DNA of 64,000 bases. Source: Ottelia alismoides (lineage: Eukaryota; Streptophyta; Magnoliopsida; Alismatales; Hydrocharitaceae). The notes beneath the pieces were generated by a model, which saw nothing but the letters and a program-made list of their open reading frames with translations, had not been told where the DNA came from and searched no databases. The translations under genes were made by a program, and so were the position numbers. Below are positions 10,805 to 23,299 of this stretch, piece after piece. Within the stretch, counting starts at the first letter, position 1; each line of letters opens with the position of its first letter. The stretch is from positions 62,001-126,000 of the forward strand of contig JAZKJV010000389.1 of the NCBI GenBank assembly GCA_037367405.1. The letters are read 5' to 3'.

Positions 10805-12784
10805 TTACTTCTTCTTTGATCTAAAAAATTTGGACACTAAACCCTGCTTTGATTTCTTTTTTTCTTTCTCCTTTTCTTTGAACCTCGCATACATGCATGC
10901 CTCTTCTTCAAGGTCGTTCTCCTCCTCCTCTTCGTTATCAGATTCAATCTCTTCAGGTTGAGATGCATGCCCTTGCGACCTATATTATATATGAAAGATA
11001 TATATCTATTACATGCATTTTGTAGGTATAGAAATTTAAAATTATTACTCATTCTATAAGAAGAATACTTACATGTACGCCGTGAACTCCTCTCGGAGCT
11101 TCGTCACCTGCTCCACCATCATCGCCATCTGCGACTCCATTGGAACTGTTGATTGGGACGGATGTGGTTGCGTGTACGACGGCTGAGAGTATGCAGAATA
11201 GGAGTGACGATGTTCCTCCACATAATATGGAGGAAGACCACCAAGCGTCTGCTTCCTATTCGCCACAACGTCCCTCTACTCCAACACCTTATAAGTTTTT
11301 CAATTTTTAATATAAAATTATATACTAGAAATGAGTATAGTAAGATAATATTTATCCATATATACCTGCTTCCAGATCGTTTTATCAAATGGTGGTTGCT
11401 CTCCAGTTGGATCGACACCCCATTTTTCTGCAGATAGTGCCAGATAACGATCTTGAAATACAAAGTTTATAATATATATAAATGAGTTATAATATATCAT
11501 TTAATTGTAAATAAATTGATAGACTTACCAACAATTGTCCTGCTTTAGGAGTGGACCATTGCGACTTTTCTTCTCTCCCACTCATGTGGGACCTCGACCA
11601 CCACTCCTGAAAAGAGGGTTCCCTTTCCAACCTAGCTGCCTGAAATTTTTTTTAAGATCTAATAACAACATTGCATTATATTAAAGTAGATCTCCAAAAA
11701 TTAAATTTAAATCGTAATACCATCTCCGCTCTAATAGGATTGTGGCTTTTAGAGCCACTTGTCGACTTAATCCTTTGTTTCTGGCGCTTTGTCCTTCCCG
11801 TCGCAGATCTTCTTCCAAACTCATCATCCGCAACGAATGCATCACAGAAATCCGCCCATCTGGAAGGATTATGTTATGATAATTGATTATTTTAAAAAGT
11901 TTAATATAAATTATTTGACAAGTATAATACCTATCCTCCGTACACCATGTTGGCGGGAACCTCTTCATCTCCTCAAAATTCATCTCCTCGCATCCCGTCT
12001 TCGCATGTGAGTCTCTCCTTGCCTTGAAAAATGTATCGCTCATTCTCTTTTCTGTCAAACGAATGAAGGCTCTACGATAAGCCTCCTTCCCCAGACCAGA
12101 GCCAAGACGAAACCTACTCTGAAAATTATAACAAATTATAAGATACAAAAAACTTGACCAAAAAACCTGTATCACTTCTTAGAAACATTTTTACCAGAAA
12201 CATGTCAAACAGTCTCTCCTGTTCTGCAGCAGGGATGCGACACCATCTAAATTGCATGGAAGTCAAGTGTGTCTTTATTATGTTGGTTATCTCCTTTGCC
12301 ATCATGTTGCTGTTCACAAAATCCCTACATTTGCTAGAAAATTTAACTTTGATACAATTTATAAAAATTTGGAAAATATTTAAAGATAAAATCTATAAAA
12401 ATTTTACCTCCCATCAGTCGTAACCTCCAACAAAGGGTGGGACGCCGACGTCTGTCCAACTACAGTAGGTAAAGGCACGGATGTGCTCGGACATCCAGAA
12501 GAAGGAGAGTCAGAACCCATCGATGTCCGTGCTGGTATGGGGACCTGGACTGGGAATCCTGTAGGGGCTGCTGAGGTAGATGGCTCTCCATAGCCTCCTA
12601 CGTAAAAGGGTGGCGGAGGATAACCAAGAGACTCGTAGTAAGCTATCACCCGGCGAACCTCGTCAGACTGTGAATCAGGAACAACATCCGGAGTGGACTG
12701 CCTACTGGAAGAAGGTGTGTCTGAGGAAGATGGACGATTGAATCTATGTGATCCATGCGCCCCGTCACGTCCAAAACCTGCCAT
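10805..12784 (-). CDS. TNPA-like CACTA accessory protein (plant transposase, Ptta/En/Spm type), about 8 exons
   Basis: Splicing on the minus strand gives a model of about 470 residues. Exons: 12784-12408 (starts MAGFGRDGAHG, rich in Ser and Pro), 12324-12195, 12118-11931, 11859-11721, 11639-11529, about 11452-11364, 11287 or 11275-11073, 10979-10805. Introns are short and bordered by GT and AG. Exons 2-5 read FRWCRIPAAEQERLFDMFL, GLGKEAYRRAFIRL, FPPTWCTEDRWADFCDAF and SGSKSHNPIRAEM, which fit the plant Ptta/En/Spm transposase-associated family. The tail is acidic (EIESDNEEEEEND) then very basic (KEKEKKKSKQ), a possible nuclear signal. Two doubts: the phase does not match at the exon 5/6 junction, and a TAG follows the first exon 7 acceptor unless the 12-base-later AG is used. 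Expected role: binds subterminal repeats to assemble or regulate transposition. It follows TNP2 on the same strand, 80 bases away. Confidence 0.7.
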
Positions 12785-12863
12785 GACTGTAATAATGATG
12801 TATTACATATTTATTACTTAAGATTTTAGTTAATTCGATTGATTCCTATAATAAAACTTACAA

Positions 12864-15800
12864 CTAATCTTCATCACTTATTTCGGTGGGATTAAAGGAT
12901 ATTTCTTCGTTTTCTGAGTTTTCCGAGTAATCATTTCTGGAGTCAGTATCATCTTGTAAGTCAACACAAAAAACTTCATTATCATCCAATCGAATCGATT
13001 GGATAATTGGGACTTCTTCTGTTAAGTCTATTCTTTCATTTATCGGTGTAAATGCTTCATCGATGTCATCTTCCTGATTAGTGCAATCATTTGAGATATA
13101 ACCTCGAGAATTTATCTTCACAACAGTTACTGTTTCAACGCTCTTTCTCTTCTTTGATATTTGTGGGAGATAACGTACTTGATCCGCTTGAGATGCTAAG
13201 ACGAATGGATCAAATCTGCGTATAAATTTCCTTTGCACCATGTCGACAATGTTATTTCTTTTATCGAGTACTACACCTCCATTGGGTTCATACCAATCAC
13301 ACAAGAAAAGAACTACTTTATTCAAGCCTGGTATACTATATTCCACTTCTATAATCTCCTTTAAAATTCCGTAATAATTCAGATGATCTTCCTCATAACA
13401 AGATCAGTGAACCATCACTCCATGATTTTGAGTTGTCAAATATTTAACGGAATTTAAGGTATGAAAACGATACCCATTACTGTAACAAGAGTTGTATGAT
13501 CGGACCTTATAAATAGGGTCTTCTCCAAAATATTTTAAAATATGAGAATAGAAATCACCACCGTCCAACTGTTTTGAGCGGTCTTTAAACCACGCTGGAA
13601 ATTGATTCCTATAAGTGCTCAGAACTTCATCATGTGAATACATAGGATTTTCCTCCATAATTTTCTATCTAAATTCCCTAAAATTGATAAGAAAAACATA
13701 TTCATTACTTGTAATAAATATATACATAAAGTAATTCAAATACTTACTGAACATGTGGTGTTATTTCCTCGCAATTGTCTAATATGTATAACTCTGCAGC
13801 ATCCTTCTCTTGTTTCGACAAGAAACGTTCAGTTGCTTTGCCTATTAGATGAGTGGATGGCCGAAAGATACTGATACAAGGTTCTTCATTGGAAGAAATT
13901 GTCTCATTCCTCCTGCATCTATTGTGGATAGTCTCCACATCTTCTGGAAGATATCTTGCGCAGAATGTTGCGACTTCCTCATATATATTGTGAACTTATA
14001 GATCCTTCAACTTTACTTTTGTTTCGGACCTTTCTTTTAAGAAAGAACATAAACCTATAAGAAAATAGGTTAAACATTTAGTCCAAATAGTAAAGAATGT
14101 AATGACATTATAATACATTTAATTTCCCTTTCAAATGGATACATCCAACGATATTTTACCGGTCCTCCAACTTTTGCTTCCCATGGAATATGAATCATCA
14201 GATGCTCCATCGAATCAATAAATGAAGGCGTAAATATCTTCTCCAGGTTACACATAATCACAGGAATATTTTTTTGAAGATAATCCATCTCCATGCGGTG
14301 TATGCGTGACGAGCATAACACCTGGAAAAATCTGCTAACATCTGAAAGAGCATCGACAACATTTTTTGGTAACAATCCTCTGAACACTAACGGTAGTAAT
14401 CTTTCCATAAAAACATGGCAGTCATGACTTTTCATTCCCTTAAATGTAAACTTCTTCAGATCGACCAAATTGGAAAAATTTGATGCATATCCGTCTGGAA
14501 ACTTCAATTTACTTGTCCATTCACAAACAAGCTTAACTTGATTTCTATCTAAGGTATACTTTGCTTTGGGAACTTCAACCCTTCCACTATCATGTTCTTT
14601 GATATGCAATTCTGGCCGATTACATATGATTTGTAAATCACGACGAGACTTTACTGTATCTTTTGATCGACTGGTTACATTCATAACAGTGTAGAAGATG
14701 TTATCAAACACATTTTTCTCTATATGCATAACATCTAAGTTGTGTCGTATCAGTAACTTACTCCAATATGGTAACTCCCAAAATATACTCTTCTTAATCC
14801 AATTATGACTGTCACCAAAACCAGGAAGGTTTTTTGTTTTATCTCCATTTTCTAAGGTTGATTTCTGTAATTGTTCCAAGTATGATAATATCTATCACAT
14901 GTCTTAATTGGTGGAGGATCTGCAAGATCAATTGTATTCCTTTTAAAAGACTGCTTCTGTCTTCGATATGGATGATTATTTGGAAGAAATCGTCTGTGAC
15001 AATCAAAAAAACATGGTTTCTGACCGTGTTGAAGCTGGAATGATTTAGTACTCTCCATACAATATGGACAATTTTTACGTCCATGCGTACTCCATCCAGA
15101 TAACATTCCATATGCTGGGAAGTCATTTATCGTCCAAAGCAGAGCTACTTTCATGTTAAATGTTTGACTCTTATTAGCATCATATGTATTAACTCCATCG
15201 ACCCATAACATTTTCAACTCATCGATAAGAGGACGTAAATAAACATCAATGTACTTTCCCGGATGTGTAGGTCCTGGTACTAACAGTGAAAGAAACATAA
15301 AATGTCGCTTATTACATAACCATGGGGGTAGATTATATGGCGTTGTCATTACTGACCAACAAGAGTAATCTTTACTTCTTCCATGAGGATTAAACCCGTC
15401 TGTACATAAACCTATAACGCAATTCCTCTTTTCATCCTTAAATGTAGGAAAAGCTGACATCAATTCTTTCCAACAATCAGACTCAGATGGATGCTCCATA
15501 TATTCATCGACTTTATGTTCCGCGTACCATGTCATGTACTTCGTCGTTTCTTTACAATAATATAGTTGTTTCAATCTCGGAGTCAACGGGAAATAACGTA
15601 GAATCTTTCTCGATATTTTTGTTCCACTCTTACTAGCTGTCTGATATCTTGGCCCATTACATTCAGGACACCGTTGTAAATGTTGATGTACACCGTAATA
15701 TAGAATATGGTGATTTATGCATGAGTCTATTTTAACTTCTGCTAAACCCATCTTCCGCATCATCTTTTTCGTTTTGTAATAATTATCAGGTAATTCTGCA

Positions 15801-16357
15801 TCTTCTAGTAACATTTTCTTAATAATCCTCAGCATTGCATCAAAATTACGATCGGTCATATTATATTCCATCTTCATCGATAGAAGATCCGAAACCGCAG
15901 AAAGTTTTGAATATGTCTTGCAACCCAACCACAATGGTTCTTACACTTTTTTCAACAGCTCGTAAAATTCTGCAGACTCTCCATATGGTTCCTCATCATC
16001 TAACAAAGTATCATTAAATTCTGGACCCGCAACATCCATAACCATATCTGCAAAGGGATTAATATTGTCAGCTTCTTCCACATCATTCATACTGTCCTCG
16101 AAATTCTCACCATGCCTCCACCAAATCTGATATCCTTCCATGAAACCCATTCTATAAAGATGTAACTGAGTTTCATCTTTTGATCTCTTCCTCATTAGAC
16201 GACATTTCTTACACGGACACAAGATAGTTCCATCTGAATCCACAATACGGGAACCTTGTGCGTAAGCAAATTGTATAAATTCATGAACACCTCTTTGAAA
16301 GGCATATATTATACGTTCATCTACTACACTGTTGTACATCCACTCTCTATTGGTCAT
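12864..16357 (-). pseudogene. TNP2-type CACTA transposase, broken by stops and frameshifts
   Basis: Start MTNREWMYNSVVDERIIYAF at 16357 begins the transposase-associated N-terminal domain (CPCKKCRLM). The tnp2 domain follows (15934-14852: CPECNGPRY, IGLCTDGFNPHG, LVPGPTHPGKYIDVYLRPLI, CPYC). Next come its C-terminal half and a DUF4218-like part (14879-14070: LDVMHIEKNVFDNI, HDCHVFMERLLPL, YRWMYPFER), then a DUF4216-like part (13658-12864: YSNGYRFHTLNSVKYL, VVLFLCDWYEPNGG) and an acidic tail. Lesions: in-frame TAA at 15941-15943, one-base frameshift near 14880, frameshift in a TATATATA run near 13981-13988, in-frame TGA at 13404-13406. One intron (end near 14060) separates PFER from the next block, but its donor does not look canonical. 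The protein would cut and join the CACTA ends in the nucleus; this copy cannot make it whole. Confidence 0.88.
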
Positions 16358-16479
16358 ATTGATGAACCTGAATTAAATAATCTAAAATGTCAAATCTAGG
16401 AAATTGAGGATATCTAAACGTATCACATTATTGAGATAAAAGATGAGAAGATAAGTGTATTAATTATGTTATCACTTTA

Positions 16480-16759
16480 GCCCGTCCATAAGGATTCAAA
16501 TTTACTAAAAGATGATCGTTGTCACAAGTATCTTTATTTCTAACAAAAATTCGGCAGCATAACCCTGCACCTCTCCCGTATACCCCATAAATCAATCGCA
16601 ATTAATTATCAAAATAATCATATTAATGATTATTTCAATAATAACTATGATTGATTTTGTATACCAAAGAGGAAGGGGTTATGAATCGAATTTCCGTAAG
16701 AAATAAAGACCTTGTGACACCGATCACCTTTTAGTAAATTTGAATCCTTACGGACCCCC
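16480..16759. mobile_element. Tourist-like MITE (possible PIF/Harbinger derivative), 280 bp
   Basis: The whole stretch is one long imperfect inverted repeat. CCGTCCATAAGGATTCAAAT on the left is matched on the other strand by GGTCCGTAAGGATTCAAATT on the right. Pairing continues for about 100 bases per arm (roughly 80% by eye) and through an AT-rich centre (AAATCAATCGCAATTAATTA against AAAATCAATCATAGTTATTA). TTA flanks both sides (16477-16479, 16760-16762), the target duplication typical of Tourist/PIF-Harbinger elements. It lies about 120 bases upstream of the TNP2 start inside the CACTA element, so it inserted after the CACTA ancestor formed or travels with it. Confidence 0.6.
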
Positions 16760-16762
16760 TTA

Positions 16763-17936
16763 GTCCGGGAACTCCGAACTAAGGAAAGCTAATATAAATG
16801 TAATACTTTAAGATCATTTTACGTCATACATTTGTATGTGCTACAAATGCGACTATAAAATAATCTTAAAATATTTATTCATTTATATTAATCGGAAAAT
16901 TACGTATATTTGGCTAGTTAACGATGGGGATAGGGATAAGTGTGATCCTTATTTAGTGCCTAATATAGTGCTTGGGTCACTAAGAGTTAATGGGCACCTG
17001 CAAAAAAAATTCGAACCTGCAAACATCAAAATCTACGACCATTGGTCTGGGATAAACATCCCAAAGTGAGTCCAATAGTGTTGTGAAAAAATAAAAAAAA
17101 TATAACACAGTTAGAGGTGATCAAATCCTCCAATGTGTTGCACATGCCACCCGTTGTGCAGGGCCACACACCACCCGGTGTGGAAGGACGCACTGTGTGT
17201 GATGGATTTTGTGCGATTTTCTAATAATTAATAAATAATATTTTGGACTTATCATAAACCCATCTATAAGTTAATGTGATATAATTGATCACATTAACTA
17301 GAATTTATTGTGATAATAAATTATCACAAAGGAAACATTGGTGTATATCATATTTCATATCAACACGATATGAAATTTTGAAACTATTATTAATGATGTT
17401 CATCATATCTAATATCTACATTATTGAAGTTGACTAACTAATGTTATTCACAAATTTCATAACTAATCTTTTTAAGAAAATTAACAATACTAACTAATGC
17501 AGATGTTGTAATGGATATTTTATCAATTATAATTTACAAAATGTAAACATAATTTGGTTGAGGCATTTTATCGAACACCTACAGGGTATACAATTATACA
17601 TATTATTGAGACAAACATAATCGAAATTACAACACTATAGTGATCTACTATTATCCTAAACAATTAAAAAACATTTAAACTATCAAAACAAACACTACAT
17701 TCAACAAAAAATGAAACCCTAATCTATCCAAACAATACAAATATGTAATAAAATATTATAAAAAGAGAAAGGATGAAGGATTATACTGTATGGTAGATGT
17801 ATATCCACTCAAAATACGAAAACGACGGGCGTCGGTGTCGGGGCGGAGGGGAGGCGGGTCGCCGGAGGGAAGGAATTGGGGGGGATACGCGTGAGAATGA
17901 GGAAGAAGGGCCGCACGAGGTTCTGTTTACGGGGCT
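16763..17936. other. Non-coding AT-rich part of the CACTA element
   Basis: Upstream of the TNP2 gene on its strand. A small hairpin (CTTAGTCCGG...CCGAACTAAG) at about 16759-16783 borders the MITE. Around 17140-17200 lies a short GC-rich stretch with repeated CACACCACCC/TGTGTG words. No credible frame; the 77-codon piece at 16836-17069 shows no domain. It probably contains the TNP2 promoter and 5' UTR. Confidence 0.5.
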
Positions 17937-18152
17937 GGGCGAGCACACTTAAGTGCTCGCCCGCAATATATAAGGCGCTAAAGTATTCCGCGCAAAGAAA
18001 TTCAAGTGGGCGAGCACATGTAAGCGAGCACATGTGCTCGTCCGAATAGGAAATCGCGCCGCTCCACAACATTCAAACCGGCGACCCTAGTGGGCGAGCA
18101 CATGTGCTCTTCGTATGCTCGCCCACTAAGGGGCGAGCACATGTGCTCGCCT
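17937..18152. repeat. CACTA right subterminal repeats
   Basis: Five or more copies or halves of GGGCGAGCACATGTGCTCGC occur at about 17937-17968, 18007-18043, 18090-18125 and 18129-18151, in both orientations. Same motif as at the left end. Confidence 0.82.
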
Positions 18153-18167
18153 AGTGCACGCAGAGCT

Positions 18168-18198
18168 GTGCACGCTAATCCCGCCTTTTTTTGTAGTG
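18168..18198 (-). repeat. CACTA right terminal inverted repeat
   Basis: Reverse complement starts CACTACAAAAAAAGGCGG, matching the left end over about 30 bases. Followed by the target duplication CTT. Confidence 0.92.
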
Positions 18199-19456
18199 CT
18201 TGGAGGATCTTGGAGCAGATTATTTAGCATAATTTTTTTGTTTTATTTTAGTCTTTTATTTCTCATTTCATTTTTGTAATTAATTTATAAGAACTTTTAA
18301 GCATTTGCCCTTTTTTTGTTTTCTTGTACATTAGACACTTCGAGGATTGCATGATCTGTTTCACCAAGTACTGGTGCACTTGGGGTTCCTCACCGTGATT
18401 TTTTTCTTCACCTTTTATTTTTATTTGTTTTCTTGTTATTTTCTTGTGCTTGAGACCTTAGAAGTTGATTCTATTTTTTATGTTGAGACAGGTAATCGTT
18501 GATTTTCTTGGAATCTTGTGACATTCTATTTTAGGGTCCAAAGCCCCTAAATAAGAATATCTATTCCCAGAGTGTAGAGCGTAGCATTAGACTTAGTCAA
18601 AATAATTGGTTCTTGTCCGTTAATAGAAGTTATTGCTGGAACGCTTCACTTAAATCATTTAGATTAGTTTATTTTCTATCTTTATTTTATGCGAGGATCA
18701 TTTTGCATGTAGACTGCTGGCGTAAGGTACACATCTTCTATCTCTTGCATGCATCATTGATTTCCGTCATATCGGCTTTTCCTATTTCCTCCTTTATTTT
18801 TTTCACAAAGAAATAAAGGGATTGGAAAATTCCTTAGAATGATTCTTTGGAAAAGTCCAAAAAAAAGTGATAACAAAATAAAAAAGGAACTTCTAATCAT
18901 ACTCGACCTACAACTAAACTTAAAGATCACATCATTGTTTTGGGGAGAGTAACCCCCTCAATGTTTGCCTACTTACCTCTAGATAGAGTGGGTGATGATG
19001 TTGCCTTAAGGATAGAGCCCAAATCCCTGGACTTGTGCCCTAAGCACCTGTACACTACTCTTCAGTGTATGGTTATAGCTGCAAGCACTTGCCTCTGACC
19101 TTAGGAAATAATTTTGGTGTGCTCTGCCTCTTATCTCCCTTTGGGCCTGATAAAACCCGACAACCCAGGCAGATGGTACCACTATTTGGGAAGGTTTGAG
19201 TATGTGCGTTGGGTGATAGAGCAACATCACCTTGTGTGCTTGGTAGTAAGTAACTTTTTGCAGATTCATTAAACTTAAAATTGAAATGATACTTTACCGA
19301 ACTTTCATGTTCTTCACATTGTGTTTAGTTGGTGAATCGAGGTTTTGTATCGTGTTTGTTTGCTAGTGTAGAGATCCCTCTACGCACTTTGCACCTTTCT
19401 TCTCGTTTCTTCTTCTTGTTTAACTACGTGTTTTTGCATCTTGCCTCTTGACATCA
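18199..19456 (+). other. Untranslated leader of element D, resumed after the CACTA insertion
   Basis: Starts with the second CTT and continues the leader interrupted at 10232. Blocks parallel elements A and B: TCTGTTTCACCAAGTACTGG (A: TCTGTTTCTCCAAGTGCCGG), TGTTTTGGGGAGAGTAACCC near 18935 (A: 50000), and TTGGTGAATCGAGGTTTTGT at 19330 just before gag (A: 50371; B: 34659). No coding. Confidence 0.65.
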
Positions 19457-21843
19457 ATGATGTCAGATTGGAGTATTTTGTTCGTATGTTGTGAGATTAT
19501 CTTTATACACTCCAATTCGGTCATTTCAATCATTCAGGATGACTCTCTTCTCGAATTCACTTCTTTCTCTACATCGCCATTTTTTTCGCCAAGACCATAA
19601 TCTCAAGCTATCATTTGAGAGTCAAGATTTTCTGAGGACTAATCGAGCCCCTTGCACTTTTACAGAGACCAAGATTGATTATGAGGACTCAATGGCACCA
19701 CCAAAGGGAAAGGCCCCGATTATTAAGCAGCAAGAGATCAACAACATGATGTTGGCATCCATAAAGAGCATTCGGGTACAGTTGACTGAGCTTGCCAACA
19801 TCCAGGCTGGATTATGTAATATGATCTTAGAGTTGAGGAATGATAGAGGAGAGAGGAGAGAGGAGGATGAGTAGATGAGGGGAGGTGGGAATGGGGGAGC
19901 CGAACAACATCATAGAGTGGAGACTAAGCCTACATAGAGAGATACCTATAACCCAGGCGTAGGACACGCTATGACATGGATTCAAATACATGCGATTCAT
20001 GGGCATTTCAAGCTGAATCCCTCTATTTTCCATTTCTCCCGAATTTCCATGGACACATTTACGAGGAACCATACATACACATCTAGCAGTTCAATCGCAT
20101 ATGCAGTACTATCCACTACCCTAACATTCTGTTAGAGGTAATAAATATGATATCTTTTTGATTCAACTTGATGGACAAGGTGCTCTATTAGATTAACCAT
20201 TTAGGAAAGGTTGTCATGTCCTGGTATGAGTTGAGATCAACGTTCCTTAGCAAGTACTATCCCCTTAGACATTTGAATCAGATGTGATCTTTGATAGCCA
20301 ACTTCTCCCAGTTGTCCCATGAACCTATTCACATGGCATGGGAAAGATTTAAGGATTTGACGGAGAAGCGCCCCCATCATGATATACCCAAGACAAGCTT
20401 AGTGCAGAATTTCTTTGAGGGTTTGAGCTTAGAGAACCAGATATTGGTAGACGCCGCTTGTAGGGGGTCCCATTTCAACAAGTATGAGGATGTCCTTTAC
20501 CAGATCTTTAAGGAGATGGCGGAGAGTTCAGCAGCACTCTCTTCTTTCCGTGCTTTCCAGAAACATCCTCTTCCTTCTTCTTTATCACCCAACAAGACCA
20601 TCAACATGACGACATCTCATGATGTGGATAGGGTAGACAGTGTCGGTCTTCCATTATTGGATATCACCTATCCAAAGTAGACATCATAGAAAAGTAATCA
20701 GAAGAACTTGATAAATTACAAGTGATTGAGCAGAGGACAAATCAACTCGACAAGCTGGATGATATTACCCATCACCTAGAGCTTCTTGTTAGCATGATTA
20801 GTGCATGTTGGAGTCAGACTGTAGCAATCGATACTCCTGTAGTAGAGCAATCTACTACTTCCACGACTTCTGCACCATAGAGAACTAGAGTACCTTCTTC
20901 TACAATCCAACACGTTTACTACATGCATACCCCTGATCAGGTCTCATAGTAGTCTTCTCCACCATGCATTGTTCCTTACTACCGGCAGCTTCCATATCCT
21001 CCTGAGTCATAGTGTCTACCTCCACCTCACATTCAGGAGGTAAACGGCATTTGGAGCGGCCACAAACGCAGTTAGCCCCATCCGTTAGGGAAAGGTCAGT
21101 TTAGTTCTCAACCGAGCCAGAGATCCGTCCACAATTTTCAGGGAGGGAGACCACAACCCTAGTACCAGCCTTCACAGCCTCATCAGTATTCATCTCCACC
21201 TTAGTTCCATATTTGGAGACATGGATATCAGCAGCAGATGCATCCTGCACACTCTTACTAGCCTTACTACCGATAGCAACCTGCATATTCTGGGCACTAT
21301 TATTCGCATCCTCCTCCTCCTTATACATATCAGTAGCAGCCTTACTTTGGGTACCAGCTTCCACACTACCAAACTTAATAACCTATTGTTGAGCTTCCCG
21401 AGGTGCCTTCAGTGAACCCAACGCTACATCAGCTAGCCCTTTTGATGAAGAACATGATTGATTTGACTAAGATGCTCGATGACCTGACCACCATGAAGAC
21501 GTTGATTCTAGCCCAGGTTAAAGCCAATCCCAACAACTTTAGATGCAAGGAGCAAGTAGCCAATGATCCATCCACCCTCGAGATAGGCATGGCCTTTGAT
21601 TTTAATTATTTATCTGATGCTATTCATCTCAGGAGCGGTAGGAGAGTGCAGATGCCTGCACAACATTTCGGATTGAGGAGAGCCACTGAGAGAGCTACAT
21701 CGACTAAATCATCTTCTTCACCAGTTAAGCAGCGATCCAATGTTGTAGATCCAGAGCATGGATCATCTTCATCTTCTTCTTTTTCACCACCACCAACACC
21801 ACCACCTTCATATTCCAAAAAACACCAAAAAGGTAATAAATGA
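19457..21843 (+). pseudogene. Element D gag remnant (Athila/Tat-like)
   Basis: MMSDWSILF at 19457 corresponds to the MTDWSYFNP start of element A. A frame change follows, then MAPPKGKAPIIKQQEINNMM and a run ending in RNDRGERREEDE (19491-19874). The gag core is at 20150-20680: VVMSWYELRSTFLSKYYPL, LIANFSQLSHEPIHMAWERF, then KDLTEKRPHHDIPKTSLVQN and FFEGLSLENQILVDAACRGS. This is the retrotransposon gag family (WERFKxLxxxCPHHG...FYxGL). At 20680-21400 lies a Pro/Gln-rich linker with stops, then 21403-21843 reads SDAIHLRSGRRVQMP, like the TTLRSGRxxxxP motif typical of Athila-type gag. I see no CCHC zinc knuckle. At least five stops or frame changes. Confidence 0.8.
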
Positions 21844-22189
21844 AGATGCAGTGTCGAGTCAGCTACGAAGGAGAACATATCCATTGCGGAGTCTTCTTCA
21901 ACACTAGCAGACCAAGCAGCCCATTTTGTTCTACCTTTTGTTTCTCTTTCTACATATGTATTAGATGATATTATACAGAATGATTCCAATCATCTTTTTG
22001 TACATGTTGATTCTGAGATTAATAAAAGAAATGAGCAGTTTGTTTCTTCTTATTATGTTCATTTCCATCTACTTGAATAAAAGAAAAATAAAAAAACATC
22101 CTTATATGATCCTAGAGTGGTAGAGATCCTTCAGAATAATTTTTTAGAGACTCTTTAAGTCCATGGAGTACATGCTCGCAGTTAAAAAG

Positions 22190-22740
22190 GAATGAAAGAA
22201 ACATGTACTAGGAAACGTCAGCCAAAGCACAACCAAGGCATGAGAACAAAGAAGCATATTTTAACCATGGCCACAATTCACGCCATCAGCAACCTCCCAC
22301 CCAAAAAGAAAGATAAGTGAGCACCTCACATCCGTTGTTTGATATTTGATCAGGAGTTCGATTATACTCTTCTTAATATCAGATCCTCGATCAATCTTAT
22401 GCCATCCTCGCTACTCACTAAGTTTGGGTTGGGACCTCTTAGATCGATCAGGATGATCCTTCAGTTTGCTAATAGATCGATCAAGTGGTAGAGAGGCATT
22501 CTCAAGGACGTTATTGTAACGGTTTAAGGCATAAGCTTCCTAGTTGATTTCATTATTATGAATATGGATACACCTACACCGTTACTCCATACCCCAATAA
22601 TACTTGGTCGGCTATTCATTCAAATGATTGAAGTTGTAGTTGATTATGGTACTAGAGAGATTACCTTTCACTCTCACAGTGATAAGGTGAGGATTGAGAT
22701 GATCCCATATCTGAGGTCATGATTGCCACCAACAACAGAT
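22190..22740 (+). pseudogene. Element D protease remnant
   Basis: A Lys/Arg-rich piece followed by KKHILTMATIHAISNLPPKK lies just upstream, as in elements A and B. Then SSINLMPSSLLTKFGLGPLR, SIRMILQFANRSIKW, a stop, RGILKDVIVTV and PIILGRLFIQM. This is the Athila/Tat aspartic-protease pattern (xDxGASINLMPxxxxxxLGL...LADRSxxxPxGIxEDVxVxV...IILGRPFLAT). The catalytic D-(S/T)-G is replaced by N-I-R and stops interrupt the domain, so it is inactive. Confidence 0.7.
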
Positions 22741-23299
22741 AAAGAGAGCCGGTTACAACAGATTTTAGGGACAACGATTTTCTTGTCGAGATACATGGCG
22801 CATATCTTTTTACTGATTTCATCGATACCATGAGTTCCTTTCTCAGAAGAAATCCCTAGAAATCATAGTCGACATTATCTCCCCTATTGATCATTCTGAG
22901 TTGTCAGCTAATGGATTGTTTGAGTTGTATTCTAAGGATCATTGTGAGTTATTTTTGGAGGTACAGTCTGTGATTCCTTAATACATTCTTCTGAGATTAC
23001 TAATGAGATACCTCCTGCTGAGATATCTGAGCCACGTGTTGAGTTTTCTAAGATATTTGCTGATGAGATACATTCTTCTAAGATTATTTCTAAGATATCT
23101 GAGCCATTTATTGGCGAGTTTACTGAAATATTTGATCGTCCTGATGAGACATCCCTATCTGAGCGGAGATTATTCATTGTTGATCTTTTTATTACACTTC
23201 ATACTGAGCCTATAATAGCCACAGTGGACATTCGACTGAATACAGATCATATACCTCATACCAGTGCAGTTGTAGAGGTTGTCGTAGATCATATTCAGA

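Larger units (their letters stand above)
10233..18198 (-). mobile_element. CACTA (En/Spm) DNA transposon, 7,966 bp, flanked by CTT
   Basis: The left end starts CACTACAAAAAAGGCGGG and the right end, reverse-complemented, starts CACTACAAAAAAAGGCGG. These are CACTA-type inverted ends of about 30 bp. The 3-base target duplication CTT lies at 10230-10232 and 18199-18201; removing the element restores the leader of element D (GAAGACTTGGAGGATC, compare GAAGACTTGAAGGAG in element A). Palindromic subterminal repeats fill both ends. Inside are two minus-strand genes: a broken TNP2-type transposase (16357-12864) and a largely readable TNPA-like gene (12784-10805). A MITE sits upstream of TNP2. The copy itself no longer codes for a complete transposase. 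Confidence 0.93.
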
